From the NCBI GenBank assembly GCA_905215055.1, contig CAJMOH010000002.1, positions 1 to 64,000 on the forward strand: a stretch of 64,000 nt of DNA. The letters are read 5' to 3'. The DNA comes from an uncultured bacterium. GTDB lineage: Bacteria; Bacillota; Clostridia; Oscillospirales; Acutalibacteraceae. Of this stretch, positions 16,199 through 25,261 are shown one piece after another (position 1 is the stretch's first letter; each line of letters begins with the position of its first letter). Under the pieces are notes generated by a model that was not told the origin of the DNA, made no database searches, and saw only the letters and a program-made list of their open reading frames with translations. The translations under genes and the position numbers were made by a program.

Positions 16199-17464
16199 AT
16201 GAACCAGACAAGAGAACATAGTTTGATTCAGGGAAACATTTTAAAGTCCCTGATTTCCTTTGCATTTCCAGTTCTGCTGGCACTTTTTTTACAGGCCATG
16301 TACGGTGCGGCAGACCTGATTATCGTGGGGCAGTTCGCGGACACCTTTGAGCAATCCGGTGTGGCCTCCGGCAGTCAGCTTTTTAACATGATTACCATGG
16401 TCATCACTGGTCTCTCCATGGGCGTGACTGTCTTTGTTGGGGATTGTATTGGAGCTGGAAAACCCGAAAAGGCTGGAAAAGGTATTGGAACCGGTATTGC
16501 AATTTTCGCTGTGCTTGCTGTTGTGGTAACCGCTTTCGTGGTTCCCTTCAGTGATACACTGGCCAGCTTTATGCACGCACCCGCAGAGGCCTTTTCACAG
16601 ACCAGCGGTTATGTGCGGATTTGTGGGATCGGCACTGTTTTCATCATCGCGTATAATGTGATTGGTGCCGTTTTTCGCGGCATTGGCGATTCCAAAACAC
16701 CACTTCTTACGGTTGCCATTGCCTGTGCCATCAATATTTTTGGAGATTTGCTGCTGGTGGCGGTTTTTGGCATGGGCGCCGCCGGAGCTGCCATTGCAAC
16801 CGTATCTGCTCAGGGGATCAGCGTGGTATTTTCCCTTTACTTTATTGGCAAAAAGAGCCTGCCCTTTACTTTTTTCTAAAAAATACATTCGGTTTGATCC
16901 GGCTTGCGTAAAGAGGATTTTGCTGGTGGGTGTACCCATTGCCTTGCAGGAGCTGCTGGTTCAGTTTTCCTTTCTTTTTATTCAAGTGGTGGTCAACAGT
17001 ATGGGCGTTAGGGAATCTGCTGCTGTTGGTGTTGCTGAGAAGGTCTGCGTCTTTCTGATGCTGGTAGCTTCCGCCTATATGCAGGCCATTTCTGCCTTTG
17101 TGGCACAGAACAACGGAGCCGGAAAATTTGAACGCTCCCGCAAAGCCCTGTTTTATGGGATCAAGACAGCATTGGTTGCCGGTTTTATCATGGGATGCAT
17201 CGCGTTTTTCGCGGGCAATTTGTTGTCCGCCATCTTCTCCAGTGAGGGAGAAGTGATCGCCTACGCCCACGATTATTTGAAAGCCTACGCCATCGACTGT
17301 CTGCTCACTGCGGTTCTCTTTTGCTTTGTAGGCTATTTTAACGGCTGCGGAAAAACCGTGTTTGTCATGGTACAAGGTGTAGTTGGCGCGTTTTGCGTGA
17401 GAATCCTTGCGGTTTACCTGATGAGTCAAATCGACGGAGCGTCTCTGTTCCACATCTCCAAAGG
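16199..17464 (+). pseudogene. MATE transporter, frameshifted and 3'-truncated
   Basis: ATG 16199 follows AGGAGG. The first 227 residues match a MATE N-half and end KKSLPFTFF at a stop at 16877-16879. The second half (KKYIRFDPACVKRILLVGVP onwards) continues in the +1 frame; removing one T from the T6 run near 16868 would restore it. The C-half then stops being MATE-like at SLFHISKG (about 17464), where a foreign hairpin and DUF932 gene begin. About 40-50 C-terminal residues are missing. Two independent lesions indicate a dead gene. Confidence 0.85.
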
Positions 17465-17480
17465 CATTCCTCCCAAAATG

Positions 17481-17512
17481 AAAAGGGCCGGGAGATACGC
17501 AATCTCCCGGCC
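17481..17512 (-). terminator. Terminator of the DUF932 gene
   Basis: GGCCGGGAGAT and its exact complement ATCTCCCGGCC enclose a 5-base loop; on the minus strand CTTTTCATTTT follows. A near-identical hairpin follows the second DUF932 copy at 42105-42129. Confidence 0.85.
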
Positions 17513-17532
17513 GAACATTTCCAATAGTTTTA

Positions 17533-18465
17533 TTACGCCGCCAAAACCAGCTCATAGGCTCGGTCCATCAAAGGATTCCCCTCCATGGTTTTTGCAAAGA
17601 GGTTCTCCCGGTAGCTGGCTGTCTCCCGCAAAGGCTTGGCGTGGGTAGCGAAGTCGCTGACGGCGTTGAGGAACCGGTAAGCGTTCTTCCCCACATAACG
17701 GAGATCGGGGGCATCAAAGTACCGGCGCTTCATATCTTCCCGCAGGCGGGTCATGTTCTTCCGATGGGTGTCTGTGGGCTGGTCGTCCATGGGCAGGAGC
17801 AGGTCGATGTAGTCCAGCACTTTCTGGTCAGACAGCTTGGTTTTGGACAGGCGGGAAAACTCCATTCCCAGCTGGCCCATGTACTTCTCCGCCAGAAGCA
17901 ACGTGTTGTGGGCCTCGTCCATCTTCCCGGCAAGATCCCCCACATGGATGGTAGACCACACTCGCTTCGCGGAGGACAGGGCCAAATTCAAGGTATTCTG
18001 GCACACCACCCGAACGGGGGTCATGGCCACCTTGATGGACCCGCTGCCGTCGTGGGAGTTGCTGAACACCAGGTAGGGCTCCACCTGGTCCCCCTCGATG
18101 ATGTACCGGTCGGGGAGCTTGGCCAGCAGCCAGATCTTCCTGCCGTTTTGCAGGGAACCGGCTGTCTCGTATTTGACCCCCTCCCCCAGCAGCGCGTCGG
18201 TAAAGGCAAAGGCTTCGGCATTCTGTACCACACGATAACGGTCGGTGACTACCCCCAGCACCTGGTGGTCGGTATCCCGAAGATTTGCTTTATAGCCTGG
18301 GATGGGGATGTCCCCGGTGGTCATGATGGGCTGCTGGATCACCTGCCAATCCAGGCCGGAAAGCCTTAGGGCCTCCTTGGAGCTGGGAGCTTCCTCCACC
18401 CGGACACCTAGCCCATGCCAGGGGGCCTGACGGACATAAAACATACTCTCTACATTGGCGGGCAT
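17533..18465 (-). CDS. DUF932 phage/plasmid-like protein, copy 1
   Basis: The start is the internal ATG of MPANVESMFYV, since GGAGG lies just upstream inside a longer frame from 18483. It is the TIGR03299-type DUF932 protein, with APWHGLGVRVEEAPSS, DRYRVVQNAEAFAFTDALL and SHDGSGSIKVAMTPVRVVCQ. Such proteins are carried by phages and plasmids, and their role (often guessed as DNA recombination or repair) is unproven. It is about 90% identical by eye to 42154-43086. Its copy sits beside fragments of the same element, so this is an isolated surviving gene of a decayed copy. Confidence 0.9.
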   Translation of the reverse strand: MPANVESMFYVRQAPWHGLGVRVEEAPSSKEALRLSGLDWQVIQQPIMTTGDIPIPGYKANLRDTDHQVLGVVTDRYRVVQNAEAFAFTDALLGEGVKYETAGSLQNGRKIWLLAKLPDRYIIEGDQVEPYLVFSNSHDGSGSIKVAMTPVRVVCQNTLNLALSSAKRVWSTIHVGDLAGKMDEAHNTLLLAEKYMGQLGMEFSRLSKTKLSDQKVLDYIDLLLPMDDQPTDTHRKNMTRLREDMKRRYFDAPDLRYVGKNAYRFLNAVSDFATHAKPLRETASYRENLFAKTMEGNPLMDRAYELVLAA

Positions 18466-18498
18466 ACTTTGTACCTCCTTCATGATTGTTGAAAACGC

Positions 18499-18534
18499 AA
18501 AAGAAGGGCTCCCTCACCAGGGAACCCTTCTTTT
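18499..18534. terminator. Bidirectional terminator between tiny membrane gene and DUF932
   Basis: AAAAGAAGGG and CCCTTCTTTT with inner TCCCT/AGGGA arms form a hairpin with A/T runs on both sides. Confidence 0.8.
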
Positions 18535-18542
18535 ACTAAATG

Positions 18543-18674
18543 CTATTGACCGTTGTCTGTGGTGCTATCCCCATCCATTTCCGTGATCCCCTGTATGGCA
18601 GACAGCGCTATCGTGACCACCAACAGGACGATTTTAAAAATCTGACCCTTTGACAAATGATCTCTTCCCTTCAT
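18543..18674 (-). CDS. Tiny single-span membrane protein, copy 1
   Basis: A 43-residue product beginning MKGRDHLSKGQIFKIVLLVV, with one hydrophobic helix (about residues 12-30) and an acidic C-terminus. A homologue with LSK..IFKLVLLVV occurs at 43167-43262, in both cases just upstream of a DUF932 gene. The shared motif GTATC-N16-ATATATTCT lies 17 bases upstream of the ATG. Conservation of a tiny gene with its promoter in two copies argues that it is real. Function unknown. Confidence 0.7.
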   Translation of the reverse strand: MKGRDHLSKGQIFKIVLLVVTIALSAIQGITEMDGDSTTDNGQ

Positions 18675-18690
18675 CGCTGGTTCTATAGGG

Positions 18691-18720
18691 AGAATATATC
18701 ATTGAGGGGGGAGGAGATAC
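18691..18720 (-). promoter_or_regulatory. Element promoter motif, copy A
   Basis: On the minus strand: GTATC, 16 bases, ATATATTCT. The same 30-base layout recurs at 43296-43325, 46207-46236 and 53460-53489. Confidence 0.7.
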
Positions 18721-18768
18721 TGCAAGAAAAGCATATGTTGGATTAGATCGTGTAGCTGACAACAAAGG

Positions 18769-18832
18769 GCGTAGAATTTGTCTCCAGAAAGGAAACTATT
18801 GATACCACTACACCAACTGGGAAATTTATATA
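18769..18832 (+). pseudogene. Resolvase fragment
   Basis: Reads VEFVSRKETIDTTTPTGKF and then stops; this matches EVEFVSKKEAIDTTTPTGKF in the resolvase at 38902-39444. It is a short scrap of a second resolvase copy. Confidence 0.75.
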
Positions 18833-18869
18833 GAAGGAGGATGCCCGAAGCCAAGCCAGTAATTAGCAA

Positions 18870-19079
18870 ATGCGGCGGCGTATGCTGTGGCTGATCGATT
18901 TAGTTCCCGAGAAAAAAGCGCTGCTGGCGCAGAAGGGGATGCCGTGTCGGCAGATGGACAAGGTTATGGCAGCCTTTGCAGAGATCGGTCTTTCTCCGGT
19001 GACAATCGGCAAGAGAGACCCTGTTCTACACATTAAGAATATTTATTCCCATATGGAGTCAATCCAAAATTCTGAGTAA
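18870..19079 (+). pseudogene. C-terminal fragment of Rep-like protein
   Basis: MRRRMLWLIDLVPEKKALL and IGLSPVTIGKRDPV match the end of the Rep-like protein at 34945-35907 (RRRMLRLLDLIPEKKSLL, IGLSPVTISKRDAV). About 270 N-terminal residues are absent. It is followed by an unassigned fragment (LSPGIIAVIIKADSTKKMIK) up to about 19200. Confidence 0.75.
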
Positions 19080-19200
19080 CCTCTCCCCCGGTATCATCGC
19101 CGTCATCATCAAGGCCGACAGCACCAAGAAAATGATCAAGAACGTCTACCCCACCGAAAGCGGCGAGCATGTCACCCTCTCCGATGGGGATGCCAGGGCC

Positions 19201-19250
19201 ATGGTATGGTTGGTATTACTGGTATGATACCAGCCATACCATTCTTTTTT
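19201..19250 (+). terminator. Intrinsic terminator
   Basis: A 16-bp stem (19201-19216 with 19227-19242, one G-U pair) is followed by TCTTTTTT. Confidence 0.8.
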
Positions 19251-19260
19251 ACAGTCGATA

Positions 19261-20319
19261 CTATGAACTTTGTCCCTGTTCACGGGGAAAGTACTTTGCA
19301 TTGAAGATCATATGGGCACAGATCTCCTGATGAATAGAAACAAGCTGTTTTCGATAGTTGCGAGTTTTTTCTACAAAATCAAGTGCTGCTAGCGCATTTT
19401 CATCTCGAAATATTGGAACAAAAAAATTCATACTGTCGATCGGATCAGCTAGTCGCATATTTATTCCGAGGTAATACGTGTAATCGTCCAGTGTTTCCGT
19501 GAATTCCTGCAATTTTTGCACGATAAATCCAGGATTCGCCAATGCAAAGGGACCAAACAGTGTGTGTATGCTGCATTGGATGTGCTTGATAAAATCTTCA
19601 CTTTTCTCCACGTATACAAAATTCAGGCAATTGGAAGGATCAACCTTTTCGATAAAATCTTTAACGGAGTGAGTGTGCAGCGCATGCTCGTAGGTATCAA
19701 ATGTTATTTGAAATGTCAGCACAAGTGTCTGCGTTTCAGAGTCCCATTGATATTCGTTCTTATAGAGATTTTTCGTATTTAGAATAAAGTTTTTATTTAT
19801 GGAGCTGATAAAACTTTGGCCGGTGGTATTGGGGATATTGCTGCCCACGGAGTAAAGCAACAGCCGACACAAAAAATCAGAGAATGCAAATGTATCTTGT
19901 CGGAGCAACTTATCACATTCGATTCCCATGAATTGCATGAAAGTATTTTTCTTTTCAAAATCGATTTTTGTATCCTGTCCAATAATATCGAGCAATGCTA
20001 ATATGATTGCAGGTTTTTGATCTTCGTCGATCCAAGGTTGCACGTAGGTTTCGAAGTCTTTGATGACATCGGATAGGCTGATCGCATATGGGATGTCTTT
20101 ACTGTAAAGAACATAATCTCGTTTACAACGAAGGAGTTTGTTGGCTGCCGGATCATCTCCTTTGATTTCCTTCTTATTTTCGAGGCTGGAATAATTTTCT
20201 GTAAAATAACTGCTTTTTTTATCAAGACAATATGCGATTCTGGCAATAAAATCAGATTGGTTGATACCTTTCCGACAGCAGTTGAGTATCGATGCAACGA
20301 CTCCAAAACATATGTGCAT
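19261..20319 (-). CDS. Low-GC orphan protein of 352 residues
   Basis: The start is ATG 20319 behind AGGAAGG; sequence further upstream on this strand is only the antisense of a recombinase fragment. The product starts MHICFGVVASILNCCRKGIN and reads as a soluble mixed alpha/beta protein with many Lys, Asn, Phe and Tyr. It has no membrane segment, P-loop or recognisable catalytic motif. Base composition is much more AT-rich than its neighbours, which suggests transfer. It lies inside mobile-element debris, between Rep and recombinase fragments, so it looks like element cargo. I do not recognise the family; defence or regulation is only a guess from position. Confidence 0.7.
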   Translation of the reverse strand: MHICFGVVASILNCCRKGINQSDFIARIAYCLDKKSSYFTENYSSLENKKEIKGDDPAANKLLRCKRDYVLYSKDIPYAISLSDVIKDFETYVQPWIDEDQKPAIILALLDIIGQDTKIDFEKKNTFMQFMGIECDKLLRQDTFAFSDFLCRLLLYSVGSNIPNTTGQSFISSINKNFILNTKNLYKNEYQWDSETQTLVLTFQITFDTYEHALHTHSVKDFIEKVDPSNCLNFVYVEKSEDFIKHIQCSIHTLFGPFALANPGFIVQKLQEFTETLDDYTYYLGINMRLADPIDSMNFFVPIFRDENALAALDFVEKTRNYRKQLVSIHQEICAHMIFNAKYFPREQGQSS

Positions 20320-20406
20320 ACTATCCCTTCCTAAAAATACAATTTTGACAAGTAGATGACAAGTAGACGACAAGTGCAGGGCTCCTGCCCGAATGATATC
20401 ATAGAT

Positions 20407-21096
20407 ATGAAACTGGTGGTACTGTCCCATCCCGGAATTGTGGCGTCGGACATCTGGCTTCAGTGCCAGCGGAAGCTGGAACAGAACCGGCAGATCACCA
20501 ACAGTTTTAGCAACCCTACCAGCTGGCTGGCCGGGAAGGTGATTTGTGGGAAATGCGGCCACACCATGACCACCGTCAAAGGAAAGGCCAACCAAGTTGG
20601 AGAGGCGCGGCGGTATTTCAACTGCACAGGGAAATCCCACAAAAAGATCTGCACCGGGCCAAAGGTGTCCATCTATGCGGAGGATTTGGAAGACATGGTC
20701 TCCCAGTGCATTGGGGTGAAACTGGCGGAGTTCAACAGGGCAGGCCTTCACAAGCGCAAGGAGGACCACGGGGCGCTCAACGACCTGAAGCTAAAGGTCA
20801 AGGCCATTGAACAGTCTGAAAAACAATTGCTGGACACCATGTTGACAGGTGGGTTCAACCAAGACTTGTTGGCTATCGTCAACCAGAAGGCCACCCAACT
20901 GAAACAATACCGAATAGCTCTCCAATCGCGCATGGAGGAGCTGTTAGATCTGGAACGGGAGACAGACGACGCCATTGACTTGGTAAAGTCCTGGAAGCGT
21001 GCAGACTACACAGAAAAAAAGGCCGTCGCCATGATAATGCTCCACCAAATTCGGGTCCGAGAGGACGGGAGCATGCAGGTTATCTGGAACTTGTAG
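20407..21096 (+). pseudogene. Large serine recombinase, C-terminal half only
   Basis: From MKLVVLSHPGIVASDIW to the stop it matches the last 230 residues of the intact recombinase at 43752-45287. It includes the zinc beta-ribbon (CGKCGHTMTT...C...C) and the coiled-coil region. The catalytic N-terminal domain is missing, and homology begins abruptly near 20400. It lies opposite in orientation to the DUF932 copy nearby, so this debris has been rearranged. Confidence 0.85.
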
Positions 21097-21264
21097 AAAC
21101 CAGCCAAAGCAGATGGACCACACACCGATAATCAGTTGCACAAATCCATCCTTGTACAACACTCAAAGAAAGGATCGTTGTCAAGCAACAACACAAGCCA
21201 CCCCAATTTATACCCGTAATGGTTGTGTCATAAAACCAAATCCCGCTGTAATCACTTCTTCAAC

Positions 21265-23109
21265 CTACCCATGTTCTCGCTGTCTCTTGAAATGTCTTCC
21301 TTCTTGCGCCCGTTTCCGTTTCCTTTGCAGGAACACGCCACCTGCCAGCAGGGCAGCCAGCACCAGAATTCCCCCGGCAATCACCATCCCCATGGTCCGA
21401 AGTTGTCCAACCAGCAGGGTTTTCAGCTCCACACAGGCGGAATTCTCTGGATTCGCTGCTAGACTCTCTCCAATCAAATGGAAGGTTCGAATGAAATAGC
21501 CTAAATCAAACAACATATTGGGAGGCAGTAAAGAGCTGGGAAGGTCCAGTCCCATGAGCAGAACCGTCAGGCCACCAAGACCCACTACCGTCAGAACGTC
21601 CCACAGGACTTTGAAGAATCGCTTTTTCCGTGGGCCCAGGGAAAGGCACATCCCAGCGCAGCACACCAAGGGAGCTGCCATCAAAACCACAGCAAGACCA
21701 ACCCGGGGGAGCGCCCGGGCAAACTGCTCCATCTCCTGGAAGCTGAACAGCCGGCAGTACCCTCTCTGGTCCGCTGGGAGAAGGCTGGCCAGCTCCCGCT
21801 GGGTCAGGAAGGGTTGAGTAGCCTCCTCCTGGGGCAGTAGCCACACGTTGCCACCATTTGCCTGAACGGAAGGGGCATCCAGGGGAAGTTCCATGTCCTC
21901 CGGCGCCCAAAGCAGATAGGTGTCAGGAGCCGGTTCCCCGGACTCCACTTTCTCTGCTAGAGCCTCGTCCTTCAAGGGACGGGAGGCGTACATCACATAG
22001 GAGCCTCTTTCCTGAAGCCCAGCAGTGAAAGCTGTCTCCCCTTCCACACCTAAAATGTCCCCAGCAATCCGGCGGATTCGCGTCCCCTCCAACAACCCGG
22101 AGCTCTCCTCTAGCAAATAGAGGAATGTGCCGTCCTCCTCTTGATGGAACGCGTCCAGGGGCAAGCTGTTGGTGCCTCGCTCATTGTCGGTGCGTGGGCT
22201 GGCAGTAGCCACCTGAATGACCATCTCTCGCGAGACAAACCCAGAAAGCAACGTACACTCCACCAGCACCACCAAGGCCACCGCAAGAGCCCGGGAGAAT
22301 CCCCGATGACTGGACTCCCCCGCCCAATCTTCTTGCAGTGCAATGCCTTGGATCATCTCCTTATGGAAGCCAAGGAACAGCAGCAAAGGCGGCAACAGCG
22401 CCAGCAGACAGCAAGCCAGCTGCACACCCACGTCCCGAGCCTGGGTGGTGGCCAGTGCCACGGACAGGGGATGCTGAGAAACATCCTTCAAATAGGCCAT
22501 GGGCTGTTCCACCATGTTCCAAGCCTCTAAAAAAGTGAGGACGATGACACAGGCCAAGCCGTTTTTGCTGCTGGGCACCAGGATCCTCCATAGGACCGTT
22601 CCCATGGATGCTCCGTCCAGCTGGGCAGCCTCCAGGATCTCATCGGGCACCGCCCGGAAGCTCTGGGTCATCAGGAAGGTGCCCAAAGGGGCGAACATCG
22701 CTGGCAAGACAAGCGCCCACTGGGTATCCAGCAGGCCTAAGGTTCCTAAAATCCGGAAGTTGGGCACCAAAGTCACCTGCAACGGCAGCACCATGACCAC
22801 CAGCAACAGGAAAAAGCACAGACCCTTTCCGGGAAAATTGTACTTGGCAAAACCCAACCCCGCCAGGACAGACAACACCACTTGGCTAACCACAATCAAG
22901 GCGCAGAGGGCCAAGGTCCTCCAAAACACCAGCAGGTATTCCGGGGTGGCCAGGAACACGGTGTAGACAGGCTCCACTGAAAAGCCGGACACTTGGGGAA
23001 ACAGCGCTCCATAGACCACCTGGAAAAAGGGCCCTAAAATGGTGAGGAGCAGGATCACAGTGACAGCCCCTGCGAAAAAGCGCAATACTGGAGAGCGGGT
23101 CAAAGTCAT
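21265..23109 (-). CDS. MalG-type ABC permease fused to a large extracytoplasmic/membrane domain
   Basis: The start is ATG 23109 (MTLTRSPVLRFF), overlapping the previous stop. Residues 1-260 are a carbohydrate-type permease with the EAA loop (EILEAAQLDGASMGTVLWRI). Normal family members end near residue 280, but this one continues for about 340 more residues. The extension has another helix (ALAVALVVLVECTLLSGFV), an extracytoplasmic region with TFLYLLEESSGLL and ETAFTAGLQERGSYVMYASR that recalls the C-terminal half of HlyD/MacA adaptors, and then three more helices with a basic tail. It follows a MalF-type permease and a truncated binding protein; no ATPase is present here. The fusion is unusual, and the substrate is unknown. 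Confidence 0.75.
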   Translation of the reverse strand: MTLTRSPVLRFFAGAVTVILLLTILGPFFQVVYGALFPQVSGFSVEPVYTVFLATPEYLLVFWRTLALCALIVVSQVVLSVLAGLGFAKYNFPGKGLCFFLLLVVMVLPLQVTLVPNFRILGTLGLLDTQWALVLPAMFAPLGTFLMTQSFRAVPDEILEAAQLDGASMGTVLWRILVPSSKNGLACVIVLTFLEAWNMVEQPMAYLKDVSQHPLSVALATTQARDVGVQLACCLLALLPPLLLFLGFHKEMIQGIALQEDWAGESSHRGFSRALAVALVVLVECTLLSGFVSREMVIQVATASPRTDNERGTNSLPLDAFHQEEDGTFLYLLEESSGLLEGTRIRRIAGDILGVEGETAFTAGLQERGSYVMYASRPLKDEALAEKVESGEPAPDTYLLWAPEDMELPLDAPSVQANGGNVWLLPQEEATQPFLTQRELASLLPADQRGYCRLFSFQEMEQFARALPRVGLAVVLMAAPLVCCAGMCLSLGPRKKRFFKVLWDVLTVVGLGGLTVLLMGLDLPSSLLPPNMLFDLGYFIRTFHLIGESLAANPENSACVELKTLLVGQLRTMGMVIAGGILVLAALLAGGVFLQRKRKRAQEGRHFKRQREHG

Positions 23110-23960
23110 AACCGAGCCGCCTCCTTTCGCAGCACCCACAGGGTGCACAGTCCCAGGACCAAGGCGATCACCAGAAACAGCAGCACCGAAGCCACACTCA
23201 GCCGCTGGTAGTTCAAATTGGCAAAGGAGTTGTTGATGAAGTGCTGGAGCATGTACACCGATTCATGGGGATGCTCTCCCCCCACCAGGAAGATCTCCCG
23301 AAAACACTTAAAGGCGTTGATCAGAGAGAACACCAAAGCCAAGAACAGCGCGTACCACATCTGGGGAGCCGTCACATAGCGGAAGGTTTGCAGGGGGGAT
23401 GCTCCCTCCACCTGGGCCACCTGGTAGTGTTCCTGTGGAATGGTCAGCAGTCCAGAGAGCAGTAGCACCACTGCGTATCCAGTACTTTTCCAAAGGTAGA
23501 GCAGCAACATCACCCAAAAGGCCGCAGGGGACTGGAGCCAGTCTGCAAGGGGCAGGCCCAAAGCCAGCAGCACCCGGTTGACAAGCCCTTCCTTGGAAAA
23601 CAGCAGGTCCACCAGCAGCACCGTACCCGCCACAGGCATCACATAGGGTAGCAGAAACACCGCCCGCAGCATTCGGAACCGCTGGGCTTGGCTTTTTAAA
23701 AACAGGGCCAAAGCGTAGGCCAGGACTAGAATCACCGGCAGGCCAATCCCCAGGAACCGCAGGGTGTTCCCAAAGGCCTGGAGAAACATATCATTTTGGA
23801 ACATGCGGGTGTAATTTTCCAGCCCTACAAACAGCTGGCTCTTTCCCGTGCCCTGGGACAGGGAATCCCACACCACCTGACCGAAGGGGACCACATAGAA
23901 CAGCAAAAAACCGGCCAGCATGGGGGCAATGAGCAGATATCCTTTCCACGCGCGCTTCAT
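23106..23960 (-). CDS. MalF-type ABC sugar permease
   Basis: A 284-residue six-helix permease starting MKRAWKGYLLIAPMLAGFLL, with the EAA-loop region HYQVAQVEGASPLQTFRYV. It would form the transmembrane channel together with the fused permease encoded immediately downstream (ATGA overlap). It is four bases downstream of the truncated substrate-binding protein. The cassette lacks an ATPase, but a shared MsmX/UgpC-type ATPase could serve, for example the 30205-31242 protein. Confidence 0.85.
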   Translation of the reverse strand: MKRAWKGYLLIAPMLAGFLLFYVVPFGQVVWDSLSQGTGKSQLFVGLENYTRMFQNDMFLQAFGNTLRFLGIGLPVILVLAYALALFLKSQAQRFRMLRAVFLLPYVMPVAGTVLLVDLLFSKEGLVNRVLLALGLPLADWLQSPAAFWVMLLLYLWKSTGYAVVLLLSGLLTIPQEHYQVAQVEGASPLQTFRYVTAPQMWYALFLALVFSLINAFKCFREIFLVGGEHPHESVYMLQHFINNSFANLNYQRLSVASVLLFLVIALVLGLCTLWVLRKEAARL

Positions 23961-23964
23961 AGGC

Positions 23965-24273
23965 TCACTCCGCCAGAGTCATTTCCATGGAGGAGATGGT
24001 CTGGTCCACCAGCTCTTCCAAGGGGGTGTCCAGCCGGCCATAACTAAAGTGCCATGTCTCGTATAGCTCATAGATATCCTGATCCAAATCGGAGTAGACT
24101 TTGGCGCTGTCAATGCGCTCCACAGCTGTCCGCACAGAAGCCACGGTGTCTGGCTGGATACCCGACTCCTCCAGGTATTGGAAAAACGCCTCGTCATTTA
24201 CAGGAACGGCAGATCCCATTCCTCCGCTATAACCGTAGTGAAAGAGATTCCCATACTCCCGCAAGGATGTCAC
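23965..24273 (-). pseudogene. C-terminal fragment of an ABC substrate-binding protein
   Basis: About 100 residues (LREYGNLFHYGYSGGMGSAV to MEMTLAE) directly precede the permease, in the position of a solute-binding lipoprotein. The signal peptide and the first 300 or so residues are missing. The frame reaches back to a point where an esterase gene begins on the opposite strand, so a deletion or rearrangement removed the 5' part. Confidence 0.65.
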
Positions 24274-24283
24274 TGAGGAGCAT

Positions 24284-25063
24284 GTGGAGGGATTAGATGC
24301 CTTTACTGCGGAGCAGGAGGGTTCCGTGCTCTACCGGCTTTATCGTCCTGAGGCCTCGGTGCCCCGGCCGCTGATCCTGTTCCTCCACGGGGTGGGAGAG
24401 TCGGGGAATGACAATTTCTCCCAGATGGTTGGAACCGTAGGCGCCATTCGACTGGCAGAGCGGTACCCGGACATGTACATCATGGCGCCTCAGGCTCCTG
24501 CGCGCCCCAAGACAGCGGACCAGACCAGGGCATCCCGGCAGAGTTTTGCAGAGGCCACCATGAACATCACCTACGGCTGGACCCGGACCTATCTGTCCCA
24601 AATTTGCGACATCATCCGCAAAATGATTGCCGCTGGGCAGGTGGATCCTCACCGGGTCTATGTGACTGGTCTCTCCATGGGCGGTGGTGGGGCCCTGTGT
24701 GCCATGAGCGTTGGCGCGGACCTGTTCGCTGCCTCGGCCCCTGTCTGCCCCACCATGACCCCAGAGTCCTTCGCCATTCTGCGGGGCCTGACCCATGGAA
24801 AACTGTGGATCTCTGCGGCCTATGTGGACCACACCATCTACCGTCACAAGTATATTGTGGATGGGATTCTGGAACTGCGGGACCGGGGCAATCAAGACGC
24901 GCACCTCACCCTCTACAGTCCGGAAGAGCTGCAAGCTTACGGCATCGCCACCGATCCAAACCTCTCCCTCAAGGAGCTGTTTGCGGAGAACCACAACTGC
25001 TGGATCCTGACCTACAACAACGAGCATGGCATTCTCAGCTGGCTCACCGAACAGGTGAAATAA
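24284..25063 (+). CDS. Alpha/beta-hydrolase esterase (PHB-depolymerase/CE1-like)
   Basis: ILFLHGVGESGNDN gives the oxyanion-hole region, and VYVTGLSMGGGGALCAMS carries the nucleophile GxSxG. NEHGILSWL near the end supplies the likely catalytic His. No signal peptide is present, suggesting a cytoplasmic carbohydrate or peptide esterase. The apparent GTG start lacks a well-placed SD, and the upstream region is the truncated end of another gene, so the N-terminus may be clipped. Confidence is good for the fold and poor for the substrate. Confidence 0.75.
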   Translation: MEGLDAFTAEQEGSVLYRLYRPEASVPRPLILFLHGVGESGNDNFSQMVGTVGAIRLAERYPDMYIMAPQAPARPKTADQTRASRQSFAEATMNITYGWTRTYLSQICDIIRKMIAAGQVDPHRVYVTGLSMGGGGALCAMSVGADLFAASAPVCPTMTPESFAILRGLTHGKLWISAAYVDHTIYRHKYIVDGILELRDRGNQDAHLTLYSPEELQAYGIATDPNLSLKELFAENHNCWILTYNNEHGILSWLTEQVK

Positions 25064-25207
25064 GACGGCAATGACCGGGGGGATGGATGTCATTTTTAAG
25101 ACAAAGTCAATGTGGGATGGTTCCGAAAAAGACATCGCCCAAATCCCGCCACAGGGGAATCTGGCGAGAACCCTCTCCCCCACATGTCTAATGTAGCAAT
25201 GTGTAGC

Positions 25208-25246
25208 AACGAGAAGGCCACCCCGAATAGGGGTGGCCTTCTCGTT
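25208..25246. terminator. Bidirectional terminator between two convergent esterase genes
   Basis: A perfect 17-bp stem (AACGAGAAGGCCACCCC and its complement) with a five-base loop and A/T flanks on both sides serves both strands. Confidence 0.9.
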
Positions 25247-25261
25247 TGAGGAACGATCTAT

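Noticed and set aside
20320..20769. N-terminal extension of the low-GC orphan to 502 residues
   Set aside because: The added part is exactly antisense to the recombinase fragment; ATG 20319 has its own SD.
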